60,000 bases of DNA, taken from assembly GCA_905221605.1 (NCBI GenBank), contig CAJNDS010000069.1, positions 740,001 through 800,000 of the forward strand. Reading direction: 5' to 3'. This DNA comes from Symbiodinium natans. Its lineage: Eukaryota > Sar > Dinophyceae > Suessiales > Symbiodiniaceae. Position 1 is the stretch's first letter; each line of letters starts with the position of its first letter. The notes beneath the pieces were generated by a model. It was not told the origin of the DNA. It saw nothing but the letters and a program-made list of their open reading frames with translations, and searched no databases. Shown here piece after piece: positions 45,546 to 56,368 of this stretch. The position numbers and the translations under genes are program-made.

Positions 45546-48432
45546 ATATCACCTCCCTTAGACCAAAGCCGAAACCCTACTCCTGAGGCGCCAACAAGTG
45601 CGCTTAAACCCCGAAGGGTGTTGGGGTTTAGGGTTCGGGGGGAATAGCACATATAGGGCTTAGGGCGTAGAACCCCAAATCACGAACATTCAACTCAAAA
45701 GGTTCGGGTTAAAGCGATGCTCCTTCACCGCCTCGGCCGTGTCATCACCTGGGCCTCAACGGATGAACCCTACAACCTAAACAGCGTGAGCCACAGGATC
45801 CAGCAAGCACTCTCCATCACGGCGTGTACGCTCCAAACTCACGGACCATCGCACCTGTTTGGTCAACATAAACGTGCACCCTATATAAACGTAAACCTTA
45901 ACCCTAAACCCTAATTACACCGTAAACCCTAAACTTCAAGCCCTCAACCCTAAATCCTAAACCCTAAACGCTAAACCCTGAACCCTAAACCCGCGCTCCC
46001 CCAAGGCCTGGCTCCACGTCCTCGCCCTCCTCCTCGCTGCCTCCACGGGCTGGAGCTGATGCTTCTGGATTGAGGCTTTTGGGCCCCAAACCTTAAACCC
46101 TGAAGATTATAGCGTTTAGGGCTTAAAGTTTAGGGTTTAGCCTAACCACCCTCAACACCCCAAGCACCCTCAACCCCTGAACCCTTGAACCCTAAACACT
46201 CCAAACCTCGAAACCTAAGCTGTATACACCCGAATGGCCTACACCCTAAGCCTGTATACTCTACACCCGAATAGCCTGAGCCCTCCACCCTCGAACCGAC
46301 CAAAATGTTCCACAGGTTCGCCGGGCTTCAACTTATCGATCGCCACACCGCTGATCCGGACGAGCTCCCCGACACGCTAGACGAGACTGTAAACCCCTAC
46401 TACAAACAACCCTAAACCCCTGAAAGCTACACCCTGAAACCTAAACCCCTAAACACCTAAACCCCGACACCCTGCACGTTATAGCTCGAAAAACTAGACC
46501 GTGACAATACCCGGCCACCCTGCCGCACGCTAAACCCTTCACCCTAAACCCCAACACCTCAAACCCCAAATAACGCCTAGACCGCAGACCCTAAACCCCA
46601 CCACCCAGCCCCTGAACTCCACCTTAAACCCTAAAACCTAAACCCTAAAATTCCGAAACCCTAAACCCTAAAAGCCTAAACCCCAAAACCGAAACCCGAA
46701 ACCCGAAACCCAAACCCTAGACTTCCAAAACCCTAAACCCCAAAGCCGAACCCCGAAACCCCAAACCAAGCACAGATGGGGCCAAGGCCTTTCTCTGGTG
46801 ACCCCGGGACAGGTGGTGCGGGTGAGCCTGGAGAGCGCGGTTTGCGGGTTTAGGGCTTAGGGGTTTGCGGTTTAGGGCTAGGTTTGAGGTTTTAAGAGTT
46901 TAAGGAGTATGTATGGGTTGTTTAGGGTTTTTTAGGGGCTTTAGGGCCTCTAGGGCGACAAGGGTTGTTAGGGCTCCAGGGATTTTAGGGTTCTTGGGGT
47001 TTGTATGGGTTTGTTAAGGTTTTTTCGGGACTTGGGTTTGGGCTTTAAGGCCTTGGGGTTCAGGCTTTAGGGTTGTACGGCTCAGGGTTTAGGGCTGAGG
47101 TTTTCAGGACACGAAAAACTGCATTTCCAAAGGCTACCGTATTAGGGTTTAGGGTTTAGGGTAAATGTATCCCTATCAGAACTCGTTAATGATCAACTAC
47201 TCGACACATGTGAACACTGCATAAGGGGAATACTAAATAGCGCTTTCAATGAGATTATGAAGACAAGGTTTCTGCACATGAAAAGCCTGGAGTCTTCACT
47301 TGAAAAGGCATCTTGGTTTTTCATCTAGTGATTATATATATAGATAGCAAATACATATATATATATACACAAAGACTGACCGGAGCCTTCCGCCTCTGTC
47401 TTGGAGACTTTTCCTGGGCTGTCGCCTCAGCAGTGGCTTCGGAGGGCTATAAGCTCCAACTGCTCTTAAAACCCCTTTTGTGGGTTTAGGGTTTAGGGTT
47501 TTGGGTTTAGGGTTTAGGGTGTAGAGTTTAGGTAGGGTTTAGGCTAATTTTCAGTTTCTGGTCCCTCACGATGACAAACGAACACCCGACGAACTTGTTG
47601 AAAACAAAATCTTAAAAATCTAAAGCCTGGACCCTCAATCCGACTCTCGGAAAATCTCTAAACCCTTCGGGGGTTAAGGGGGGTTTAGAGGATTTGGGGG
47701 ATTTGGGGGGTTTGGGGGGTGTTTAGGGGGTTTAGGGGGTTGAGGGCTATGGTTTAGGGCTAGGGTTTGGGGGTTCAGGGGTTTAGGGGTTTGGGGTTCA
47801 GGGGATTAGGGGTTTAGGGTTTCGGGGTTTAGGGTTTTAGGGTTCAGGGCTTAGGGCTTCGGGCGTAGAGTTTAGGATGAGGTTTTGTTCACGGGTGCGG
47901 CTTCAGAAGTGGTTGGATGTTGAACCGTGACGCACTACCGGGCTTTGTGGAGCGTTGTAACCTGTTAGAGGCATGAAGTAGATCCTTGAATGCCATTTCT
48001 AAGCCCTCGCTAGAGTTGGGCATAACGATGCGACAGAGGCTTGATCAAACTGACAGGAGGCACCCCAACACCCTCAGCTAAACCCAGCTAGCTGCCGGGC
48101 CTGCGGCACCGCTTTTCCCGCGAACTCTTCTGCCTGCTGTGGCCAGACAGGGTTTAGGATTCGGGGCCTTTAGGGCTTAGGATTTGGGATTCAGGCCCTG
48201 TAGGGTTTAGGATTTAGGATTCGGGGCTTTTAGGGTTCGGATTCAGGACTTTTAGGGTTTAGGATTTGTGGTTCAGGGCCTTTAGGTTCAGGGTTTAGAA
48301 CCTGTGGAAACCATAAACCCTAAACCCTGTTTATGGCTTAGGGTAGGCTTTCACAAGCCCGGCCTGGAGACTCTTGCGTTGCAGCTGCCGCCGTGACTTT
48401 GGGCGCAGCACGAGGCTCCACGCCTTGGCTAG

Positions 48433-48520
48433 GGGGTTTAGGGTTTAGGGTTTAGGGTGTAGGGTGTAGGGTGTAGGGTGTAGGGTGCAGGGTGCAGGGT
48501 GTAGGGTGTAGGGTGTAGGG
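48433..48520 (+). repeat. GTAGGGT heptamer array
   Basis: About 12 units of GTAGGGT with GCAGGGT variants inside a TTTAGGG tract. Confidence 0.9.
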
Positions 48521-48905
48521 CTTAGGGTTTAGGGGTTTAGGGTGTGTAAGTCGTACTGTAAATTACCAGATTGAAATGGCTCTCGCAGCTTTGCTGCTCG
48601 GGCTCTGCCTGACTCGGCCGCTCGGGCGCTGCAGCACGCTCCAACGAGCGCGCTAAGTTTAGGGTTTAAGGCCTAGGGCAAAGGGTTTAGGGCGTCTGGT
48701 TTAGGGTTTAGGGCTTGAGGCTGGGAGCCACCGGAAGAACCAGGAAACTATCATTCCGGGCTACAGCTCTCACGTTTGAGGGTTTAGGGTTAGAGTACGG
48801 GGTTTAGGGTTTAGGGGGGTAGTTTAGGACTCATGGTAGAAGGTCTCGTGTGGTTTGGGGGATTGGGGTAAAAACTTCAAATATGAAATATGGGGCCCAA
48901 TTATA

Positions 48906-48980
48906 TGGGGGTTTACGAAATGAGGGGTACCTTGTTGGGGTCCTTATTTTAGGGGATTTTGAATTTTGGGGTCTATTTTT
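48906..48980 (+). repeat. Dispersed GTTGGGGTCCTT family, copy 2
   Basis: Reads GGGGTTTACGAAATGAGGGG, then GTTGGGGTCCTTATTTTAGG and TTTGGGGTCTATT, close to copy 1 in order and spacing. Confidence 0.65.
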
Positions 48981-50435
48981 GCATCCCCTGTTCTCGAAAA
49001 CCCCTATCCCTGGGAAGAATGTCTCACATTGCTTGGCGGCCGACCTCCCTTTCCCTTTCCTGGCAGCTGGCTCGCATTGTCAGGGTTTAGGGTTTCTGGG
49101 CTTGGGGCCGCCTGTAGTCCTTCAGAAGGGCTGATGCGGTTTGTTTAGGGTTTGGGGGCTTTCGGGAAAACGAGGGAGGCCTTTCGCAGCGACGAGGGCT
49201 GCAATTTGGCGCCGGGTCTCCTGGCAATGGCGGCGGCTTAGTGTCTTTAGGGTCTTTTGTGTCTTCGTGGCTTGTCGGGGCTGTCGGGTGCTTAGGGTTT
49301 GTTAGGGTTTGTTTTTTGTGGGTTTTAGGCTTTAGGGCAGGTTTCGACTTCAATGACAGCTGTTCTGCCTGTGCAAACAGCAAAGCCCCGAACCTCGCAA
49401 TCCTACCACCTGAAGCTCTTACCAGCCATAAGCTTCAGTGGCAATCATGGGTATATAGTGACATGGTGCCCTGTGACAATCCTTCTCTCTGTTGCGCGCC
49501 ATAAGGGGGAACAACCTCACCAACACCCGAAGACAGCGAAATGACAACACGCCTAAGCCCCCCAACGCCCCGCAAGCCCAGAAATCCTACACTTAAACGA
49601 TCCCTGATCCATAAACACATAAACCATGAAATCCATTTACACTCTAAACAGAGAAAACCTCCAAAACCCCAACAAGTTCAAATGCTACGCTCATAAACCT
49701 AAACAGCACGAGCCCCAAATCCTCATCCAAAACCTTAAGCAACCCAAAGCAAGCTGCAAGCCACCCGAAACAATCCTAGTGCCTAAACCACCCTAAACCT
49801 CGAATCCGGAGCCCTAACCCTAAACCCCAACCCTAAAGCAGCTCTTCAAAAGGCCTCCAGAGCCTCCTGGTGCCGGCGCGCCTTCCTCTGGCGCCGTCGG
49901 GTTCGGGGGATTCGGGTTTGGGGTTTAGGGTTCTTCGGGTCTTCGAGGTTTTGCTGCTTAGGGCTCTTGAGCTTCGGCTTTAGGATGTAGGGATATTGAT
50001 CCACCCTGAAAAACAAGTCATGGACTCGAATGACAAGGACAGGGGACTGCATCGAAAAGGGTCCATCGTTAGAGCAACCCCCCCATCTCCGCGCAAAGAC
50101 ACACTGCGCCCGACGAGGTGCCGCAAAACCCGCAAGCCTAAACTGCCCAACAGAAACCTGAGGATCAAAGCCCTAATCCCTAAACCCATTTTTTGCTTGA
50201 AGACATGTTCTCTCTAGGGTTCAGGGTTTCGGGTTTAAGGTTTCGGGTTTAGGCCTAAAACTCTTCTCCGGCCAAGATTCTGCTCGGGCCCCTCGGCCTG
50301 CATGAAGGGCGAGGTAGAGAGGTGAAACCAAGAGTTCGCCTCGGCTTCCTGCCGAGAAGCGTCTGGAACAAGCAGACCCGGATCGGGCCTCCTTCCCTTA
50401 CCCAACCCTTCCTCCCATGCCAAATTTTCTGACGC

Positions 50436-50665
50436 CACCCCCCCCCCCCCCCCCCCGCCCTGTGGGACCCCCCCCCAATCCCTTGGAGGAGCTGCAAACC
50501 GATGCCGTGGAGGGTCCCGCTTGTCGGTGGCTCCTACAGGGGAGTGCCTCAAAAACCCCCCCCACCCCCCCCCCCCCCCCCCCCCCCCCCACCCCGCACC
50601 CCCCACCCCCCCACCCCCCCCCCCCCACCCCCCCCCCCACCCCCCCACCCCAACCCCCCCCCCAC
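50436..50665 (+). repeat. Poly-C tracts
   Basis: C runs at 50437-50456 and 50553-50665 with scattered A. Pro-rich and Gly-rich frames on the two strands are artefacts. Assembly errors are likely here. Confidence 0.9.
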
Positions 50666-50803
50666 CCGCTCTGCCCTTCCTCCCTCTTTCGTCCTGGGGC
50701 CGGCCCGGCTGCCGAGGCGGCGCGCGCAAGCGTTTACAATTTAGGATTCATGGGCTTTAAGGGTTCGGAATACAGCCCTAAACACTAAACCCTAAACCCT
50801 ACA

Positions 50804-50838
<35 letters not shown>

Positions 50839-50904
50839 TAGATTCAGATACAGATATCGACCTATATTTACGTACATTGATTTATTCATGTATTTATTTA
50901 TGTG

Positions 50905-50990
50905 TTTACCCTATAGAACCCAAAGGCCCATACTTCAGAACGTTTTGAGGAAGGTAAGGGACCAGCTTAAGGGGAGACCATGACATTGCC
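50905..50990 (+). repeat. Dispersed element, copy 2
   Basis: CCCTATAGAACCCAAAGGCC, TACTTCAGAA and GGTAAGGGACCA follow the same order and spacing as in 45478-45535. Confidence 0.5.
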
Positions 50991-51526
50991 CGGAGGGCTC
51001 TGCTCACCTCGACCTGTGGATTAAGGGAGAACGGGTCTGGGGTAACTAGCGAGCCTTCGAACCCTGGAACTCTTCGGACTTAGGGTTTAGGGATAAGGGT
51101 TTATGCAGGGTAGGATTTACGGGCTTTAGGGGCTGGGCATATTGAATCCTGGGTTGGGGTTTAGGGGCTTAGAGGGCCTAAAACTAAAGCTCGAAGCTCA
51201 AGGAAAAGCATGAGTATCGCTAAGCTTGACTACTCGGGTAAACATGCAAAGACACACGCGCCGCCCAACGTGTCCGGCCTGAACTCCTCAGTTGGTTCTC
51301 GGCTTGTGCATGTCCCTAAACCCTAAACCCGCAACCTTAAACCCTAAGCCCTAAACTGTAAACTCGGATAAGCCTAACTCTGCCAAGGGCCAGAAAGGTC
51401 TGGTTTAGGGTTTGGGCGTTTTAGGGTTTAGGGTTTAGGGCAAAGGGTCACCCAAACTAGCCTTCGAACTCAGCGACAAGATGAGCAGTATTGCGGGCAC
51501 CAACCAGCTCTGTCCTCCAGGCTTGT

Positions 51527-53233
51527 TCACTCGAGCTGGAGCTCCGGAGGCAGCAAATGTTCGTAGACACCCCCGGCTGTCGGAAAATCAATGTCATCCA
51601 CCATGCTCACGTACAGCGATCTGTGGTGGACCACAAGACCCACGGGGCGCAATGCGTCCGGACACACCAGGACTTCGGAGGGAGCTGTGTTACCTGGATG
51701 GAAGGCCAGAACCTTCCGCGAGTGGTGTTCTCCAACATAGATCGTTTCATCTTCGGCTACGAAGAGGCCCCATGGACCCAGCGATTGGCCTGCGCCTAAC
51801 CACGGGCCTTCTCCCACCACAACAGGTTCCAGCGACTCTGCCCGATTGAATCGAAAAACCCGGGTCCACCCTTTCAGATTGTCAGTGATATAGATCACTT
51901 CACCCTTTGTTGCTAATATCGCCCTGCCTCGGAAGTGCAGGTGTTCTGGAAGACTCTCTGAGGCAATCACTGTTTGGAGAGTGGAGCCTACCACCTTCTG
52001 CACCACCTTCCCACCTTCAACAAGCAGGTAGACGACCCCATTAGGCGAGCGGAACATGGCTTGAGAATCATCAATATGATCACAAACCAAATGTCCACAT
52101 CCGTCTTGAAATCGAACAAGCCTCTCATTGGAGAGATCCAGCACCAAAATCTCGCCGGTGGGCAAGATGGCCACATCACAGGCCCCCAGGTCAATGATTC
52201 CAGTGGTTCCCACTGCCTGACCCACAACTTTTCGTGCGCTGGTGGCAGGGTCACCAGGCTTCCAACAAAAGACATTGCCTTGAAAGTCAGCGCTGTAGAT
52301 GTGGCCTTCGTGCCAGCACAAGGAGTTGCAAGGCACGGGCAAGACTTCTCTCCAAGTTTCAGCGCTGGCACCCAAATCCGGAGTCCAATGTTTCAAACAC
52401 CGCCTCTTTGGCTGAAAGCTCTGTGAATTGTCGGCGCTCTGAGCTCGCTTCTGTTGTCGAATCTGCAAAGCTTCTTCAACCTCTTGGTGCAGTTCCGCCG
52501 CGCTTGGACCACACAGAGGGAAGCGGCCCGCGCGAAGCAAGTTCTCAACAGAGAACGCCTGGAAATCCACATGCTGCAGCAGCGTGCCTAGAAAGACCTT
52601 TCTGTCGTCTGAGACCTTCAGCCAGTTGAAGATGCCCTTCAACACTACTTCCTCCCGAGACACAGCCAGGTCTTCTCTTTTCAAGATTCGGGCCAGTTGA
52701 CGAGCACCCAGTTTTCCAAAATCTGGATGCTTGCTGCAAGCCTCAAACTCCTCAGCAACTTTCTCTTCACAGGCGGCTTTCAAACTATGGAGAAGATGTG
52801 ATTCTTGTAGAATTCGCAGAGCTTTGACACTGTCTAAGGATGCGCACAGGCCCGTCTCAATAGCACTTGCAAATGTTGGCAGGTCATAAGCCTGTGCCAG
52901 GCGCAGAAGTTCAAGACCAGTTTCCACGTTCACCTCCGGCTGGCCGCCGTAGATGTAGTCAAGCAAAGCGGACGTTGCTGCTTTAGACGCAGCGATTTCC
53001 ACGGGCTCCTTTCGTCGCACCCGGTCTGCTTCTTGAAAGGGTCCACCTAAGAGCTTCCGAAAGTATACGCTTGCAGCAGAGAGCAGGACCGTGTGGCCGC
53101 GATGCTCGGCACCATCGTTGTCCTTCAGCACAACGTCACAGAGATGCGCTTCCATCCAGAAGTCGCGCATTTGCTGCATGACGTTGGCCTGATGCTGCGC
53201 CAGATTTGCGTGTTCAAGCTTGACAGCTACCAT
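51527..53233 (-). CDS. BTB-BACK protein with C-terminal beta-propeller
   Basis: A single 568-residue frame without introns starts at ATG 53233 (CGCC precedes it) and ends at 51527. Residues about 22-127 form a BTB domain (CDVVLKDNDGAEHRGHTVLL, then SVYFRKLLGG). Residues about 130-240 are BACK-like, including REEVVLKGIFNWLKVSDDR. A Lys/Gln-rich linker follows. Residues about 290-560 carry repeated blade-like strands (ADFQGNVFCWKPGD, GEILVLDLSNERLVRFQDG, WGLFVAEDETIYVGEHHSRK) as in NHL or kelch-type propellers. Proteins of this layout are usually substrate adaptors of Cullin-3 ubiquitin ligases. That role is inferred from family. Lack of introns sets it apart from its neighbours and suggests a retrocopy (see the site at 53255-53272). 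Confidence 0.88.
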   Translation of the reverse strand: MVAVKLEHANLAQHQANVMQQMRDFWMEAHLCDVVLKDNDGAEHRGHTVLLSAASVYFRKLLGGPFQEADRVRRKEPVEIAASKAATSALLDYIYGGQPEVNVETGLELLRLAQAYDLPTFASAIETGLCASLDSVKALRILQESHLLHSLKAACEEKVAEEFEACSKHPDFGKLGARQLARILKREDLAVSREEVVLKGIFNWLKVSDDRKVFLGTLLQHVDFQAFSVENLLRAGRFPLCGPSAAELHQEVEEALQIRQQKRAQSADNSQSFQPKRRCLKHWTPDLGASAETWREVLPVPCNSLCWHEGHIYSADFQGNVFCWKPGDPATSARKVVGQAVGTTGIIDLGACDVAILPTGEILVLDLSNERLVRFQDGCGHLVCDHIDDSQAMFRSPNGVVYLLVEGGKVVQKVVGSTLQTVIASESLPEHLHFRGRAILATKGEVIYITDNLKGWTRVFRFNRAESLEPVVVGEGPWLGAGQSLGPWGLFVAEDETIYVGEHHSRKVLAFHPGNTAPSEVLVCPDALRPVGLVVHHRSLYVSMVDDIDFPTAGGVYEHLLPPELQLE

Positions 53234-53254
53234 GGCGCCAAAAACTCACAGGGT

Positions 53255-53272
53255 CTGTGAGCAAAAATTGCC
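53255..53272 (-). other. Possible degenerate spliced-leader relic before the BTB gene
   Basis: The minus strand reads GGCAATTTTTGCTCACAG, ending 21 nt before the BTB-BACK start codon. Against AGCCATTTTGGCTCAAG of the dinoflagellate leader it has three mismatches and one inserted base. The position, a short distance before the ATG of an intronless gene, is where a relic is expected. The match alone is not conclusive. Confidence 0.3.
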
Positions 53273-53888
53273 AGTCGACGCGTCCACTTGGGCCAACTGT
53301 TCATTCTGCGTGACACATGTGGGCGAAGGATCAAAGCAATCTTCAGTGCCTCATGAAGGGGACGCAGACTTTCTGCCCATGGGTATGCGTGGGTGTGGGT
53401 ATTTGAGGGGTGTATTTCACTGTATTTCACCCCCACATCCATCAGCTGCTTCATTCCATCTTTGGGGGCGCCAAAACCGAAACATGCTTGAAACTATCCA
53501 ACAGATCAGCTGGGTGCCATCCCCGGCTTTGATCCATGTTGGACACAAGTCCGAAGCAGGAAGGAATGTTCATGGGACGGTCACCCACAACATTGGGCAA
53601 CTCAAGTGTAACTTAACTTCATTTCAACGAAAGTTCATGGGGAAATTCCTGTAACTGCACCAAGAGAAGTGGTAGATTTTCGTCCGAAAGCGCACGCCTC
53701 TCTCAAGCGCTCACTTTCAGCAATGGGGTTTTGGAAGCATAGATGCGGGTCTACGACGACCTCGTGGAAATCAAAATGAGCCCCAAATGGACAGGAGTTG
53801 GTGCTGTTCTTTTGCCACTACTTTTTGTTGAGAATCCAAAATGCAACTTCCCTAAGCCCTGAACCCTAAATGCAAAATCTGTTGAATC

Positions 53889-55197
53889 TTATATTTCCAC
53901 CGCTTGCAGACCCCCGGATGAGACCTTATCCGCTGCAGGCCGCTTCCGGAGGTTTGCCTCCTGCAAGTTCGGCTCCTACACCCCTATTATAGACCCTCAA
54001 GCCCAAACCCTAAACCCCTAAGTTTAGGGTTGCGGGTTTAGTGGCTTAGGGTTTAGGGTTTAGGGTTTAGGGATTACGGTTTAGGTTTATGTTTTTGGTG
54101 CTTAGGGTTTAGGGCCAAGGGTGATGAACAACATGTGAAACTGATATTTAAAATATTGGTTTAGGGTTGCGGGCTTCCATGGTGTAAGGCTGCGCAAGCG
54201 CTCGAAGATCGAAGAATCCTGAACCCTCAACACATCCCAAACCTGAAAGCATCTTAAAACCCAGACCCTCAACCCTCAACCCACGCTTCCCACCCACCCC
54301 TCAACCCTCATCCCTCAACCCCTCAACCGCTCAACCCACACTTCCCACCCTGTCCTCTGCCACGTCTTGGGCATCCTCGGCCTCCTCCACTGCATCCTCC
54401 TCACCCTCCTCCTCCTCTCCCTCCTCCTCCTCCTTTGCCTCCTCCTCCTCCTCCTGATTTCAGGATGCGCCAGATATTATATATACATATATATACATAT
54501 ATATATGGGGTTTCCGAGGGGTACCCTGTTGGGGTCCTTGTTACAAGGGAATCCTCCTGTGTGGTGTCGGACGTAGGAGGCACCGTTTAGGGCTGAGCAG
54601 GGGTTGGGGTTCAGAGCTTACGGGGAGTTGAGACGGCCGACGCTGAGGGATTGCAACAGTTGTAGCCCTCGTTAACCCTAAACCTCCTAAACCCTAAACC
54701 CTGAAGCCTGAACCACGGCTCCAGAAGCCCTAGAAAAACCCACAACCAGGCGATGGCTCCATCGGGTCTAGCCGTACAGCTCTGCCTCTTCATCCTCCTC
54801 GGCGTGCTCATCCTCCGGCTCGATTGATTTCGGAATCTGGAAACTGCTCAGGGTTTAGGGTTTAGGGCTAGTATTTAGGGTTTAGGGTTTAGGGTTTGAG
54901 GTTCAAGGCTTAGGGTTCCCTAACGTCCATAAAGCTCCTAAATCCTGGCTACAGCCAAGTCCTCGTCGTCTTGCTCTTCTTGAGCCTGTGGCTTGGAAGC
55001 CTGTCCCAGGCCATGGACTAGTGTCGCACTAGGGTTCAGGGTTTAGAGTTGAGGGTTCGAGGTTTAGGGTTTGGGGTTTTGGGCTTAGGGTTTAGGGTTT
55101 AGGGTTTAGGGTTTAGGGTTTAAGGTTTAAGGTTTTGGGTGCCACCCCTGACAGAACGGGCTTTCGATTCCGACCACGAAAAGGCGGATGGGGCAAC
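53889..55197 (-). CDS. C-terminal exons of a highly acidic protein
   Basis: Six minus-strand islands join in frame: 55197-55162, 55000-54956, 54836-54786, 54453-54349, 54218-54171 and 53975-53889, ending in TAA. Five of the six acceptors are AG|G. Donors are GC, except GT after 54349. The second to fourth exons are rich in Glu and Asp (QAQEEQDDEDL, EPEDEHAEEDEE, GEEEEGEEDAVEEAEDAQDV). The next reads DSSIFERLRSLTPWKP and the last begins EPNLQEANLRKRPAADKVSS. The steady acidic bias across separate islands supports the strand, since the opposite strand is Leu/Ser-rich low complexity. The first exon is the least certain. No family was recognised, and the 5' end is not placed. Confidence 0.5.
54506..54570 (+). 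repeat. Dispersed GTTGGGGTCCTT family, copy 3
   Basis: Reads GGGGTTTCCGAGGGGTACCC, GTTGGGGTCCTTG and AAGG GAATCCTCCT. It lies just upstream (in sense) of the acidic exon at 54453-54349, after a TA-rich run, so it would be in that intron. Confidence 0.6.
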
Positions 55198-55397
55198 CTC
55201 AGTGCCTGTTGGGTGGCTCTTGGGGAGGTTGGGACCACTCCAGGCACAGCCGGCCAGGGTGGCCGGTCATTGTTCAAGCAAGTACATTAGCTTAGGGTTC
55301 AGGGCTTCGTGTTGAGGAATCCCAACTTTAGGGTTCCTTTGCTCCAGCATGCAACTGAAGCCAGACCTTTTGGATCCGCATCAAAGGTTGCCCAGCA

Positions 55398-55478
55398 AAA
55401 TAAACCCTTTTTGGCTAAATTAGGTGTATGGGATCTTCACCCTAAAGAAAGAGAATAAGGGAAGTTCAATCCCCCGAA
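55398..55478 (+). repeat. Dispersed GGGAATAAGGG family, copy 4
   Basis: A shorter copy with AAACCCTTTTTGGCTAAATT and AAAGAGAATAAGGG. Confidence 0.45.
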
Positions 55479-55718
55479 TATGTGAGCCCCTGCAAAAGGG
55501 ACCCTGAATGAGTTGGTTGCTGGGCATCCCAGTATTGTTGTCGTTCATGCCCGAAACCTCACAAAAGTTCAACCAAAGTGAAATGGTCCTTGCGCAATAT
55601 TGCTTAATTAGGATCCTTGTTGAGATCCTGGGTGCTACCCCAAAGCCACATATGTCCTAGACTGGTAGGCATCTATCGGGTGCCACAGACCTCCTGGGCC
55701 GGTGTCTAGGTACCCTAC

Positions 55719-55916
55719 CTATAAGGCTCTGTATTCTAGTTGGAAAGCCAAAACCTCTGGAAACCCCCTGTAGCCCTTCTTTTGCCAGACCGCGGTTGGC
55801 CGGGCAGCTGCACATTGTCTGCGGACACAGGCTGTCTCAGACAAATTACGCCAAGACTGACAGATGATTGATGGGTCGCTCTCCATGTCCCACAGGAGTT
55901 GGAGAGCGTCTTGCTT
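55719..55916 (-). CDS. Candidate internal exon, unknown protein
   Basis: A stop-free frame of 65 codons (NPKQDALQLLWDMESDPSII, later CVRRQCAAARPTAVW and GFPEVLAFQLEYRAL) ends at TAG 55719. It has no start codon, so it must be an exon. A GC donor after EYR would join it in phase to the acidic-protein exon at 55197, which makes it a possible upstream exon of that gene. No AG|G acceptor was found at its 5' side. Composition is protein-like and free of telomere-type repeats. No family was recognised. Confidence 0.4.
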   Translation of the reverse strand, partial: KQDALQLLWDMESDPSIICQSWRNLSETACVRRQCAAARPTAVWQKKGYRGFPEVLAFQLEYRAL

Positions 55917-55933
55917 GGGGTTTGGAAGTCTAG

Positions 55934-55990
55934 TAATTCAGGGGCTTGACCTCAGCTACCGGCACTGGCTTTGGCATCGAAGGCTTCTCC
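55934..55990 (-). CDS. Candidate exon, Pro/Lys-rich
   Basis: After AG|G (GGGTAGAG|GAG) the minus strand reads EKPSMPKPVPVAEVKPLNY and stops at TAG. The spacing to the frame at 55719-55916 is too short for a normal intron, so either this is a terminal exon of another transcript or one of the two is misplaced. Low-complexity proline content lowers confidence. Confidence 0.3.
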
Positions 55991-56284
55991 TCTACCCTCG
56001 AAACCCCTGAACCCTAAGTCCCTGGACCCCGTTGAGGCAGCTCTCTACCTGTAAAAGGGGATCCCAACCTACCGCACTTCCTGATTTAGGGGTTCAGGTT
56101 TTGGGAGTTCAGGGTTGAGGGTTAGGTTTAGGAGTACAAGGTTTTAAACCCGAAAAGACTTGAATCCTAAGCCCTAAACACCCGAAAGCCCTAAACCCCT
56201 AAACCTGAAACCCTGAAACCCTCAAGGCTTTCGGAGTTTAGGTATTTAGGGCTTCGGTTCCGGGTTGGACAGGCAAAAACAAAG

Positions 56285-56368
56285 GTTCAGCCCGTCTCAA
56301 AAATTCGTTGCCCGACATGTTCCCGAGCTCAACGTACCACGCCACGTTGAGCTCAGGGGGGCCGCAGT
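56285..56368 (-). CDS. Candidate exon, unknown protein
   Basis: The minus strand is open through NCGPPELNVAWYVELGNMSG and then NEFLRRAEPLF, a varied, protein-like composition. The plus strand is open too (RLKNSLPDMFPSSTYHATLS), so strand is not settled. A perfect 11-bp inverted repeat at 56325-56354 lies inside it. Confidence 0.3.
56325..56354. other. Perfect 11-bp inverted repeat
   Basis: GAGCTCAACGT and ACGTTGAGCTC are separated by 8 bases. It lies inside a candidate exon, so it may be chance or a folded mRNA segment. Confidence 0.6.

Larger units (their letters stand above)
41120..51480. other. Mixed arrays and islands between the PPR and BTB genes
   Basis: Contains the CCCCTAAA, GTAGGGT and poly-C arrays, dispersed-family copies at 45.4, 48.9 and 50.9 kb, and a repeat-free stretch at 44640-45290 without a recognised frame. 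The island at 41370-41790 is open on the minus strand (131 codons) with low-complexity Ser/Leu content. No gene could be named. Confidence 0.4.

Noticed and set aside
50235-50788. Pro-rich and Gly-rich frames
   Set aside because: They follow from homopolymer C tracts, where base counts are also unreliable.
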